Origin: Planctomycetota bacterium
GTDB lineage: Bacteria; Planctomycetota; UBA8742; UBA2392
Assembly: GCA_022071975.1 (NCBI GenBank)
Contig: JAJVIO010000008.1
Coordinates: forward strand, 141,771-205,770
Reading direction: 5' to 3'
Length of the DNA: 64,000 bases
The translations under genes and the position numbers were made by a program. Shown here piece after piece: positions 49,903 through 59,185 of the stretch. The notes below the pieces were generated by a model. The model saw nothing but the letters and a program-made list of their open reading frames with translations, did no database searches and was not told the DNA's origin. The number at the start of each line of letters is the position of its first letter. Positions within the stretch are counted from its first letter, which is position 1.

Positions 49903-50835
49903 TTATCGCTTGGCCGCGATGGCCTCTTTGGCCGCCTCGACAATCGCCGGGGCGTCCATCCTGTACTTGCGCCATAGGCTGTCGGGGTCGCCTGACTCAC
50001 CGAAGGTGTCCTGGGCGCCCACGAAGCGCACCGGTGTGGGGCGCGTGCGGGCGAGCGCCTCGGCCACCGCGCCGCCGAGGCCGCCGAGCACGTTGTGGTC
50101 CTCGGCCGTGACGATCGCGCCGCAGCTTTCCGCCAGCCGCGTCAGCATTGACACGTCAAGGGGCTTGATGGTGTGGAAGTCGGCCACGGCCGCGTGGATG
50201 CCCTGCTTGGCCAGCTCGTCGGCGGCCTCCAGCGCGAAGCCCACCTGCGGGCCGCAGGCGATGATGGCGACGTCTTTGCCCTCGCGCAGCAGCTTGGCCT
50301 TGCCGATCTCGAACTTCTCACCGTCCTTGTACACGTCGCGCACCTTGGGGCGCCCCAGGCGCAGGTACACCGGCCCTTTGTGCGCGGCCACCAGCTTGGT
50401 CAACCCGTAGGCCGAGGCGTAGTCGGCCGCGACGCACACAGTCAGGTTGGGGATCACGCGCATCAGCGCGATGTCTTCCAGCGACTGGTGGCTGGCGCCG
50501 TCTTCGCCCACGCCCATGCCGCTGTGGGTGCAGGCGATCTTCACGTTCAGGGCCGGGTAGCCGATGGTGTTACGCACGCTTTCCCAGGCGCGGCCGGTGC
50601 CGAAAATGGCGAAGGTAGTGGCGAAGGGGATCTTGCCGGCGGTGCTCATGCCTGCGGCGACATCGACCATGTTCGCCTCGGCCACGCCCATCTGGAAGAA
50701 GCGGTCGGGGAACTCCTTGGCGAAAGCGCCGGTCTTGACCGAGCCGCCGAGGTCGGCCGTCAGGGCCACCACGTTGGGGTTTTCACGGCCGAGTTCGAGC
50801 AGGGCGTTACCGAAGGCATCACGTGTCGCGCGCAT
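49903..50835 (-). CDS. Transketolase C-terminal subunit (split type)
   Basis: 310 residues, the length of the C-half of split transketolases. It holds the pyrimidine-binding domain (QMGVAEANMVDVAAGMSTAG with the catalytic Glu, TTFAIFGTGRAWESVR, SGMGVGEDGASHQSLEDI) and the C-terminal domain (VTAEDHNVLGGLGGAVAEAL). With an N-half it would transfer two-carbon units in the pentose phosphate pathway, or serve a DXS-like reaction. AGGAG precedes the ATG. The partner N-terminal subunit is not adjacent. Carries one TTGACNNGTCAA copy; its end is duplicated at 35095. Confidence 0.93.
   Translation of the reverse strand: MRATRDAFGNALLELGRENPNVVALTADLGGSVKTGAFAKEFPDRFFQMGVAEANMVDVAAGMSTAGKIPFATTFAIFGTGRAWESVRNTIGYPALNVKIACTHSGMGVGEDGASHQSLEDIALMRVIPNLTVCVAADYASAYGLTKLVAAHKGPVYLRLGRPKVRDVYKDGEKFEIGKAKLLREGKDVAIIACGPQVGFALEAADELAKQGIHAAVADFHTIKPLDVSMLTRLAESCGAIVTAEDHNVLGGLGGAVAEALARTRPTPVRFVGAQDTFGESGDPDSLWRKYRMDAPAIVEAAKEAIAAKR
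50148..50159. repeat. TTGACNNGTCAA motif copy 5
   Basis: Spacer AC. In the transketolase C-half gene, codons CTT-GAC-GTG-TCA-A on the minus strand. Confidence 0.85.
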
Positions 50836-50912
50836 GGCAGTCTCCTGTGAAGCGCGCAGTGTAGGCGCGCAAGCGCCGGCCGCAACCTGTCAGCAAATCG
50901 TTGGGAAGTGCG

Positions 50913-51152
50913 TCAGGCGTGTTTTTTGCGCGAGGTGGACTTCAGCATGCCGGCAAGGGCGCGCAGGGCGTCGTTGATGGCCTCCGCACTGCCGAAGAAC
51001 TCAACAAGTTCCGGCTCAATGGGCACGTACTGCACCCCTTCGCGGAATCTTTCCGCGTACTTGTTAGGCACGGCTTGCGAGAAGTCGAATTCGAGACGAA
51101 CGTCGTCACTCGTCCGTTTGGCCGGTTTCCTGGATCGCTTCTTGGTAGGCAT
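50913..51152 (-). CDS. Small antitoxin-like protein
   Basis: 79 residues: basic N-terminus (MPTKKRSRKPAKRTSDD), the VRLEFDFSQAVPNKYAERFREGVQYVPI-type core and a DALRALAGMLKSTSRKKHA end. The pattern 'EYDFS..v.gKYa.R...G...v.lepdv...F.....vneALR.L' is seen in widespread small proteins often annotated as antitoxins. No toxin gene is next to it: 51153-51381 holds no convincing frame. The toxin link is therefore tentative. Confidence 0.6.
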   Translation of the reverse strand: MPTKKRSRKPAKRTSDDVRLEFDFSQAVPNKYAERFREGVQYVPIEPELVEFFGSAEAINDALRALAGMLKSTSRKKHA

Positions 51153-51381
51153 TCGCTTCGCGCCTAGTCGCGCGCGGCGGCGTTAGTTGAAGCGTAGAGT
51201 GTATGTGCGCGAGAGCAGACCGCCAAGGTTCGTGCTGACGCCAGGAGTTCACACGGGAGAGAAATCACCTCAGCAGCCCGACCAACCGGTTTCGCCCGTA
51301 GAGCGTGTTTACCTGTGGATTCTTGGTCATCGTTGTCGCGCTACGTTCGCTGTGCGGGTCTCGGGTGATTGCTTTCTGAGC

Positions 51382-52782
51382 CTACTCCTGCCTGCCTGAT
51401 GGATTCGGCTCAGCGCTGCGTGTTGCACTCGTTGGAACCGGCTTCTTCACCAGGGCCAGGAACAGGATGCCGAGCAGCAGCGGGATGGCTTGTGCGCCGA
51501 TGGCGATGCGCCAGCCGGTCAGCTCGCTGCCTGTCTGGGTGGTGATTACGTCCTTCAGCACGCCCACCACCGCGCTGCCGATCACGCTCAGCTTGGTGGT
51601 GATGCCGTACAGGCCGAAGTACTCCCCCACTTTCTCGCGCGGGCTCAGCTCGATCAGCAGTTTACGTCCGGCGGTCCAGATGCCGCTCAGGCCCAGGCCG
51701 CCGAAGCCGCAGATGCCAATCAGGTAGCCAAGCACCGTCTGCCCGGCCGCCAGGGCGGCACCCACCAGGCCGATCACGAGGCACGCGGCGCTGAAACGCA
51801 GCATGCGCAATGAGCCCAGCTTGTCGGTCAGGAAGCCCAGCGTGATGCCGAAAATCAGTGCCAGGCCGTTGAGCGTCATGCCGGAAATCATCAGCAGCTG
51901 CAGGCCGGACTCGATCTGAAAGCCGAAAATCGTGGCCTCGCCGGCCGCGATGGAATCGCGGAAGGTGGTCTCCGTCATGTCGCCGAAAAACAGGATGGCG
52001 GTGTTCAGCACGTCCACGCAGAAGAAGTTGCCCAGCAGAAACCACATCACGGCGCGGTTGGCGGGCAGCGACTTCAGGGTCTTCAGCACCGAGCCGAAGC
52101 TCTGGCGCACCAGCCCCATGCTGAAGGGCTCGCGCGAGGTCACCCGGCGCTCCTTCACCAGCAGGAAGCTGGGCAGGGCGAACACCAGGAACATCGCGGC
52201 CGTGATGTAGAACGTCGCCTGCTCGCCCAGGCTATCGCTGAGCGGCAGCACCACGATCAGCGTCAGCAGCGTACCGATGTAGCCGAGGCCCACGCCCAGG
52301 CCGCTGACCAGTCCCTGGTTGCGGTCAGCGGCCACGCTGGGCAGCAGGGCGTTGTAGAACACCAGCGAGGCGTTGTAGGCCAGGTTGGCGATGAAGAACG
52401 CCACCATCAGCGGAATCAGCGAACGCGTGGCTCCGAACAGGCCCATCGGCACGATGCAGGCCAGAGTGCCCACGATCAGGTAAGTGCGGCAGCGCCCGGT
52501 GCGGTCAGCCGCGGCGGCGAACGCCGGCACCATCAAGCCGGCGCAGATCATCGAGATACTCGAGACAATGCCCACCGTGGCGCGCGTCTCGAACAACCTG
52601 CCCAGGTACGGCACGAAGATGAACGTCAGCGTCGCGACATAAACCGTGTTGGCCAGGTCGTACAGCACCCAGGCCGAGGCCGCGCCCGGCAACGTTTTGG
52701 GCAGGACGGTGGCCTTGGGTACCAGCGCGGTGTGCTCACCGGCTTCCAGGGGCGGCGGGGCGATTTCGACGGAGTCAGGCAT
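51382..52782 (-). CDS. MFS transporter, UMF1 (Atg22-like) family
   Basis: 466 residues with about 12 membrane helices. ASAWVLYDLANTVYVATLTFIFVPYL near the N-terminus is the typical first helix of UMF1/Atg22-type permeases (W-x-YDxAN). The gated loop AAADRTGRCRTYLIVG and a second-half GFLTDKLGSLRMLRFSA are the MFS A-motifs. The substrate is not known; relatives export amino acids or other small solutes. A 40-residue soluble N-terminal extension is present. Confidence 0.9.
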   Translation of the reverse strand: MPDSVEIAPPPLEAGEHTALVPKATVLPKTLPGAASAWVLYDLANTVYVATLTFIFVPYLGRLFETRATVGIVSSISMICAGLMVPAFAAAADRTGRCRTYLIVGTLACIVPMGLFGATRSLIPLMVAFFIANLAYNASLVFYNALLPSVAADRNQGLVSGLGVGLGYIGTLLTLIVVLPLSDSLGEQATFYITAAMFLVFALPSFLLVKERRVTSREPFSMGLVRQSFGSVLKTLKSLPANRAVMWFLLGNFFCVDVLNTAILFFGDMTETTFRDSIAAGEATIFGFQIESGLQLLMISGMTLNGLALIFGITLGFLTDKLGSLRMLRFSAACLVIGLVGAALAAGQTVLGYLIGICGFGGLGLSGIWTAGRKLLIELSPREKVGEYFGLYGITTKLSVIGSAVVGVLKDVITTQTGSELTGWRIAIGAQAIPLLLGILFLALVKKPVPTSATRSAEPNPSGRQE

Positions 52783-52826
52783 GGGCGCGAAGCATAGCGG
52801 GGCAATGCTTCGGGTTAAAAGGAAAA

Positions 52827-52845
52827 GCCCGCGCTTTGCGCGGGC
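52827..52845 (-). terminator. Rho-independent terminator
   Basis: On the minus strand GCCCGCGC-AAA-GCGCGGGC, an 8-bp perfect stem, is followed by TTTTCCTTTT. It ends the unit of the 69-residue gene upstream (52861-53070) and isolates the MFS gene. Confidence 0.88.
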
Positions 52846-52860
52846 TTCTGGTTGTTCGGA

Positions 52861-53070
52861 TCAGCTCGTGAAGCTTGGGTTGACGCGGGTGTGCCGGTTG
52901 GAATCGCTCTTGACCTTCTCGTTGAACTCGCGCAGTTCGTCCTCGCTGAAGAAGCGGCGTTCGCGCTTGCGGGTCTGGAACCAGGCGCCCTTCACTCCGT
53001 GGCTCATGCCCTGCTCAACGTAGTCGAGTTCACGTATGGCGCAGAACTTTACCAGTGCTTCGGCGTTCAT
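52861..53070 (-). CDS. Small hypothetical protein
   Basis: 69 residues (MNAEALVKFCAIRELDYVEQ, then a basic TRKRERRFFSEDELREFNEK segment). GGGAGAGCGCC precedes the ATG and a strong terminator follows, both supporting a real gene. Two aromatic/basic stretches, no signal peptide, no recognised family. Upstream 53071-53218 holds nothing I can name. Confidence 0.65.
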   Translation of the reverse strand: MNAEALVKFCAIRELDYVEQGMSHGVKGAWFQTRKRERRFFSEDELREFNEKVKSDSNRHTRVNPSFTS

Positions 53071-53218
53071 GGCGCTCTCCCGGTCGGACCCACTAGGACT
53101 ACCGCCTCATCTTCATCGAGTCAAAGAAGAATACTGACAGAGTCCTCACAATTCGGCCCTAGTGCCCATGGCCTTGCCACTTCGGGAGTTATCAACGCTT
53201 CCCAATTTGTTTCCACAA

Positions 53219-54421
<1,203 letters not shown>

Positions 54422-54429
54422 TTCTCGTC

Positions 54430-55275
54430 TCAGGTCGTCTGGATTCTTGGCTCAACGCTGTCGTGGCTTCCGATCAATTGCAGGTATGTCGTGTGCTGGC
54501 GCAGCTCGGCCAGCGCGGTGCGGATGTTGTCCTGGTCAAAGCGGCCGGGAAACTCGACGAACACGGTGTAGTCCCACTTGTTGGTACGGTTGGGGCGTGC
54601 GAACACCTGTGTCAGGTTGATTTCGTTCTGGCGGAAGGCGGCCAGGGCGCTCATCAGGGCGCCGGGCTGGTGCTTGAGCTCGAACATCGCGCTGGTGCGC
54701 ACGTCCGCGGCGTCCTCCGGCGGCAGCTGCTTGGCCTTGGTCAAGGCCACGAAGCGCGTCACGCCGGTTACGGAGTTTTCCACGCTGGGCTCAAGCACCT
54801 TCAGGCCGAAGATGCTGGCGGCGAAGTCGCCGCACACGGTGGCCTCGTTCTTGTCGCTGCGCTGGACCAGCGCGGCCAGGTTTTCAGCGCCGTCGAAGCG
54901 GGCGATCAGCTCGATGTTCTTCTGGCGCGCCAGGAATGTGCTGCACAGGTTCAAGATCGCGGGGTGGGCGTAGATGCGCTTCACACCGCCTTTGCTGGCG
55001 TTCTTCTGGCCCGCGAGGTTGTAACGCTCATGGAAGCGGATATCGCGCGAGAAGTAGACGCGGGTGGCCCGCAACAGGTCCAGGATGTTGAAGCTGGTCC
55101 CCCACTCCGAATTCTCGACCCGCACCACGCCGTACTGGCACTGCTCGTCGGCCAGTGCGTCGAACACCTGCTGCACCGTGTCGCAGGGAACCGTGGCGAT
55201 GTCCTGGTCCGCGTACATCCAGGCCGCCGCAGCCTCGGAATAGGAACCGCGCTGCCCATGGAAAGCGATCTTCAC
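54430..55275 (-). CDS. pheA: Prephenate (arogenate) dehydratase with ACT domain
   Basis: 281 residues starting at GTG 55275 with GGAGG upstream. Catalytic region: MKIAFHGQRGSYSEAAA, GVVRVENSEWGTSFN (usually VPIENSxxGxV), AHPAILNLC and the essential Thr-Arg-Phe in VTGVTRFVAL. The ACT regulatory domain (FELKHQPGALMSALAAFRQN, FARPNRTNKWDYTVFVEFPG) binds phenylalanine. It converts prephenate to phenylpyruvate or arogenate to phenylalanine. No chorismate mutase domain is fused. Confidence 0.93.
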   Translation of the reverse strand: MKIAFHGQRGSYSEAAAAWMYADQDIATVPCDTVQQVFDALADEQCQYGVVRVENSEWGTSFNILDLLRATRVYFSRDIRFHERYNLAGQKNASKGGVKRIYAHPAILNLCSTFLARQKNIELIARFDGAENLAALVQRSDKNEATVCGDFAASIFGLKVLEPSVENSVTGVTRFVALTKAKQLPPEDAADVRTSAMFELKHQPGALMSALAAFRQNEINLTQVFARPNRTNKWDYTVFVEFPGRFDQDNIRTALAELRQHTTYLQLIGSHDSVEPRIQTT

Positions 55276-55323
55276 GTGGAAACCTCCGCAAGTGCCGGCA
55301 ATTTAGCAGCCGGGCAGGGGAAG

Positions 55324-56928
55324 TCAGCCCCCGAAGCGGATTCCGTGCATGCCCAGCCAGGCCAGCGAGTTCAGGATGGTAAACAGGGTCTCGAACGGCT
55401 CATCGCGGGGCAGTTTCAGCCACAGCACCTCGGGTTCGGCTTCGCGTTCCGTTACCCAGCGCGCCAGGCTGGACGAGAAGTTCACGCCGCTGGCCTGATG
55501 CTCGACCTTGTCCAGCGTAAAGGTTACCCGGTACTTGCCGTCGGCCACGGGGCCGTCGCGTTCAACCAGCACTCCCGCCACGTTTGCCTCGGCCGCGGGC
55601 TCGGTCAGCGGCAGCGGCAGGTCCAGCAGGCGCAGGGTGGGCCCTACCACGTCATTGGCCACCACCAGCAGCCGGAAACAGTGGACGGAACGCATCATCT
55701 CCAGGATGCCCAGGAAAGATTCCCAGCTCGCGCGCCGGTCCATGCACAGCACCACCTGCAGCTCACTGAGGCCGGTGTCGAAGTCGATCTCGCCCGAATT
55801 GCGCTGCATGGCCTCGAGCAATCCCAGGTCGTCCGCGTGCTGCGTCCACTCCGGGGCTTCGCGCGTCCTTGATGCAAAGCCGCCCTCGGCCGTGACCCGC
55901 ACCGCCAGCAGCGGGGCGTCGGCATCCAGCGTGCCGGGCGCCGGCAGCCCGCGGTTGGCGGCCGTGGCACGCCAGTAATCGGAGAGCGTCGGGACGTTGA
56001 GTTCCGCTGCGACTTCCAGGGTATCTTCGAACACCGGCAGCTTCCGGAGTTCTTCAACCGGGCCCTGCTGGTCAGGGCGGTCGAGCGCGGGCCAGAACGG
56101 CTCAACGCCGCCGTAGCCCAGCGGCGCGAGCAGGTTGGCCGTCGCGGCGAACTCGCCCAGGGTGGCATCGTCCGGCAGCCGGAACTGCACACGGGTGGCG
56201 CGCTTGGCAAAACGCGGCAACTCGGCTGCCAGCTTCGACTGCCAGTCTTCACCGGGCGCGGCGCGGAATCGGTCGCCTTTGCCGTCAAACCAGCCGAACT
56301 CGACCCCCTGGGCTCCCCGCATGAAGTGTGCGGTAGGCGCGGCCTCCTCGGGCTCGAGGTTGTACCACTCCTTGAAGACCTGCGCGGTGTCTACCAGCAG
56401 CGGCAGCAGCCGCAGGGAGTCGTCGCGCGTGTCGCGGGTGACCAGCCACAGGTTGCGCACCCGCAGGTCCACCAGCTCGCGGCACAGCTGCAGCAAGGGT
56501 TTCCAGGGCGCGCCGGCGTCGGCGAAAAGCACCACCGCGGCCGCGCTTGCCTGGGCGTTGTCGTTCCAGTGCTTCTGGGCCAGGCTCTCGAGCGACGAGC
56601 CGATCGAGGACAGGGTTGCCGCGTTGAAGCCGTCGCCGGAACGAACCGCGAACTGCCCGCCCTTGTCCAGCCGGACGGCCATCACGACCGCATCATCGAT
56701 GCTGGTTTTCACGGGGTACACGTTGCCGTTGCGCTGCTCGGCTAAGTTCCAGTAGTCGGTGAAATCCGGCAGCTCGAGGCCCTGGGCCAGGCTGCCTGCA
56801 TCAAAGGCGACCAGCCGGGACTTGCGGGGCGGTGCTTCGTTAGCAGCCGGCGTGCCGTTGTCGCCGCCGCCACAGGCGGAAAGCAGCAGCACAAGGGCCG
56901 CGGTGATGAGGGTGAACTTGCGGGTCAC
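55324..56928 (-). CDS. Lipoprotein with tandem ExbD/TolR-like periplasmic domains
   Basis: 534 residues. Lipoprotein signal (ITAALVLLLSACGGG). The body looks like an internal duplication: a first unit (LPDFTDYWNLAEQRN, AVVLFADAGAPWKPLLQLCREL, RNLWLVTR) and a second (VPTLSDYWRATAANRG, LQVVLCMDRRASWESFLGIL, FRLLVVAND). The pattern '(V)VL.aD...pw..ll.l...lr......l.lvt' recalls the periplasmic part of ExbD/TolR. The match is structural and modest. GTG start overlaps the DUF1844 stop (GTGA), so the two are coupled. Function unknown. Confidence 0.75.
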   Translation of the reverse strand: MTRKFTLITAALVLLLSACGGGDNGTPAANEAPPRKSRLVAFDAGSLAQGLELPDFTDYWNLAEQRNGNVYPVKTSIDDAVVMAVRLDKGGQFAVRSGDGFNAATLSSIGSSLESLAQKHWNDNAQASAAAVVLFADAGAPWKPLLQLCRELVDLRVRNLWLVTRDTRDDSLRLLPLLVDTAQVFKEWYNLEPEEAAPTAHFMRGAQGVEFGWFDGKGDRFRAAPGEDWQSKLAAELPRFAKRATRVQFRLPDDATLGEFAATANLLAPLGYGGVEPFWPALDRPDQQGPVEELRKLPVFEDTLEVAAELNVPTLSDYWRATAANRGLPAPGTLDADAPLLAVRVTAEGGFASRTREAPEWTQHADDLGLLEAMQRNSGEIDFDTGLSELQVVLCMDRRASWESFLGILEMMRSVHCFRLLVVANDVVGPTLRLLDLPLPLTEPAAEANVAGVLVERDGPVADGKYRVTFTLDKVEHQASGVNFSSSLARWVTEREAEPEVLWLKLPRDEPFETLFTILNSLAWLGMHGIRFGG

Positions 56929-57302
56929 GCGCCTGCGCCCCCGCGCTGGGCCTGCACCCAGATCAGTTTCAGCTCACCGATCAGGCTGTCGAGGGTGTCC
57001 TGCTCGTCCTGCTTCAGGTTGCCCTGGGTCTTCTCATTCAGCATCGCCAGCACGTCGATTACGTAACGGGCCTGCTCGAAATCGATGTCGGCATGGCCGG
57101 TCAGCGGGTTGGCGATGGCGCCCATGAAGATCATGGCCTGTGTCGCCAGCGATGCGCAGTGCGTAATGAAGTCGGCGGGCGGCAGGCCGCGGGGCTGGCT
57201 TTCGCCGACCTTCTCCGCCAGCTGCTCTTTTTCCTTGGCCGCCTGTTCCTTCCAGTCGGAGTCGACAACGATCTTCGGCTTCTCGGGCTTGTCTTCGCTC
57301 AT
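56925..57302 (-). CDS. DUF1844 family protein
   Basis: 125 residues. The central DFITHCASLATQAMIFMGAI and ARYVIDVLAMLNEKTQGNL segments with a C-terminal DTLDSLIGELKLIWVQ are the signature of DUF1844, a small cytoplasmic helical family of unknown function often found near cell-envelope genes. The acidic/Lys-rich N-terminus is probably disordered. Directly abuts the upstream lipoprotein gene. Confidence 0.93.
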   Translation of the reverse strand: MSEDKPEKPKIVVDSDWKEQAAKEKEQLAEKVGESQPRGLPPADFITHCASLATQAMIFMGAIANPLTGHADIDFEQARYVIDVLAMLNEKTQGNLKQDEQDTLDSLIGELKLIWVQAQRGGAGA

Positions 57303-57920
57303 CTAGTTCCCGCTTCTCTTCTCGAGCTCTTCACGCTTGCGCGCGATGCCTTTGCTGCTCGGCTCTGTCGAGCCGCCGTGCTTTTCCTCGCCGTAGGCGG
57401 CCTCGAATCGGCCCATCAGCGCGGCCACTTCAAAGTTATCCGGCCCTTCGTAGTACCAGTCGGCCTCGAGGGGGCGCTTGATGTCGCTGCGGCGCTCCAG
57501 GCGCACGGCGATGCCGATGCGGGTCTGTTCGAGGTCCGCTTTCTTTTTCTGTGTTTCTTCCATTTCTCGCAGCCGCTTGCCGTCTTCATTGGAGAGCGGC
57601 TGGTACTCATCGGGCTTGCGCTCGGAATACATCGTGGTGATCTTCACATAGGCCCTGCGCCGGTAGTCGTTGCCGGCGTAAACACTGCCCGTCTGGCGCA
57701 TGTTCCAGTCGGTTTCCATGTAGATCTCGGGCAAGTCGTTGACGTAGTTTTCTTCCACTTCCGTCACGTCATAGCCTTCGCTGTCCAGGATCGAAAGCAT
57801 GGCCTGGTAGGCCTGTTCGCGGCTTACGGAGTACTCCTTGTACGTGTACTCTTTGTACTCGGCGCAACCGGCCAGCAGCGCCAGCAGCAGCGCCAGTGCG
57901 GGAATCTGAAAACGTTTCAC
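57303..57920 (-). CDS. Lipoprotein of unknown function
   Basis: 205 residues from GTG 57920 (TTGAGGACCAGG upstream); a longer frame begins at 57956 but the signal peptide is placed correctly only from 57920. Lipobox LLALLAGC. The mature part has a repeated KEYTYKEYS start, then YQAMLSILDSEGYDVTEVEE and VKITTMYSERKPDEY, an alpha/beta pattern that resembles DUF4136/YajG-like lipoproteins, but weakly. First gene of a three-gene unit with DUF1844 and the ExbD-like lipoprotein. Confidence 0.75.
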   Translation of the reverse strand: MKRFQIPALALLLALLAGCAEYKEYTYKEYSVSREQAYQAMLSILDSEGYDVTEVEENYVNDLPEIYMETDWNMRQTGSVYAGNDYRRRAYVKITTMYSERKPDEYQPLSNEDGKRLREMEETQKKKADLEQTRIGIAVRLERRSDIKRPLEADWYYEGPDNFEVAALMGRFEAAYGEEKHGGSTEPSSKGIARKREELEKRSGN

Positions 57921-58042
57921 TGCCTGGTCCTCAACGGGGAATTGCGGGGACGCCACACTCTAACCCGCCCACATCCCTTCAACAACCATGCGGGGCCTTT
58001 GGATCAGCCTTTTCCACTGCTACACTCCGGCCGGGAGAGCAT

Positions 58043-59143
58043 ATGCAGGCCCTGTTTGCCCGCAGCGACATTGCGGACCTGATCAGTAAGGTGGAGGCCG
58101 GCGAGCGCCTGTCCGCCGAGGACGGCCTGCGGCTGTTCCGCACCCCGGACATCGCGGCCCTGGGCTACGCGGCCAACCTTGTGCGTGAGCGGCTGCACGG
58201 CGACACCACCACGTACATTGTCAACCGCTACCTGCACTACAGCAACGTGTGCTGGGACACCTGCAAGTTCTGCAGCTTCTACCGCAAACCCGGAGAGCCC
58301 GGCAGCTTCACCAAGCCCGTTGAGCAGATCGTCGAGTGGGCCAGGCAGTTCGAGGGCCAGGGGATTCAGGAACTGCACATCGTGGGCGGCTTGCACCCTT
58401 CCCTCAAGTACGACTATTACCTGCAACTGCTGCGCGGCCTGAAGGGCGTGCTGCCCGACACCTCGCTGAAGGGCTTCACCAGCGTTGAAATCGACTGGTT
58501 CAGCCGCATCGGCCGTAAAGACGCGCGCATGGTGATGCGTGAAATGCATGAGGCCGGGCTGGATTCGCTGACGGGCGGCGGCGCGGAAATCTTCGCCGAG
58601 CACGTGCGCAAACAGATCTGCCCCAACAAGATCGGCGCGGAACGCTATTTCGAAATCCACGGCATCGCCCACGAGATGGGGCTGAAGACCCAGGTCACCA
58701 TGCTGTACGGCCACGTCGAATCCGACGCGGACCGCATCGACCATCTGCTGCGCATCCGCGACTTCCAGGACCGCACGGGCGGCTTCCAGGTGTTCATCCC
58801 GTTGGCTTACCACGCCGAGAACAACGCGCTGAAGGCCCGGCGCGCCAGCGGCATGACCGACTTGAAGGTGTACGCCGTGTCGCGCCTGATGCTGGACAAC
58901 GTGCCGCACCTGAAGTGCTACTGGATCAGCGCCGGTTTGAAACTCAGCCAGGTGGCGCTGGGCTACGGCGTCGATGACCTGGACGGCATCGTGTACGAGC
59001 ACGAGCGTATCTTCCATGACGCCGGCTCAGGCACGCCGCAGAAGCTGGGTGAAGAAGACGTGCGCAAACTGATTCGCGACGCCGGCCGTGTGCCCTGCCG
59101 GCGCGACTCTCGTTACAAACTGCTGGAAGAAGTTACCGCCTGA
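58043..59143 (+). CDS. mqnE: Aminofutalosine synthase (radical SAM)
   Basis: 366 residues from ATG 58043 (GGGAGAG upstream; TTTGGA and TACACT spaced 17 may be its promoter). The radical-SAM cluster motif is CWDTCKFC (Cys-x3-Cys-x2-Cys) in NRYLHYSNVCWDTCKFCSFY. GGGAEIFAEHVRKQICP, TMLYGHVESDADRIDHLLRI and GGFQVFIPLAYHAENN are MqnE-specific, separating it from MqnC. It joins enolpyruvyl-benzoate and SAM to form aminofutalosine in futalosine-route menaquinone synthesis. Other mqn genes are not nearby. Confidence 0.94.
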   Translation: MQALFARSDIADLISKVEAGERLSAEDGLRLFRTPDIAALGYAANLVRERLHGDTTTYIVNRYLHYSNVCWDTCKFCSFYRKPGEPGSFTKPVEQIVEWARQFEGQGIQELHIVGGLHPSLKYDYYLQLLRGLKGVLPDTSLKGFTSVEIDWFSRIGRKDARMVMREMHEAGLDSLTGGGAEIFAEHVRKQICPNKIGAERYFEIHGIAHEMGLKTQVTMLYGHVESDADRIDHLLRIRDFQDRTGGFQVFIPLAYHAENNALKARRASGMTDLKVYAVSRLMLDNVPHLKCYWISAGLKLSQVALGYGVDDLDGIVYEHERIFHDAGSGTPQKLGEEDVRKLIRDAGRVPCRRDSRYKLLEEVTA

Positions 59144-59185
59144 CACCTGACCAAGCCGTATTGAGAATCGGGCCCGGGGAAAACC

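Noticed and set aside
51187..51399. 70-codon plus-strand frame as a toxin partner for the antitoxin-like gene
   Set aside because: No toxin-like pattern or ribosome-binding site; overlaps the convergent MFS gene end; composition looks non-coding.
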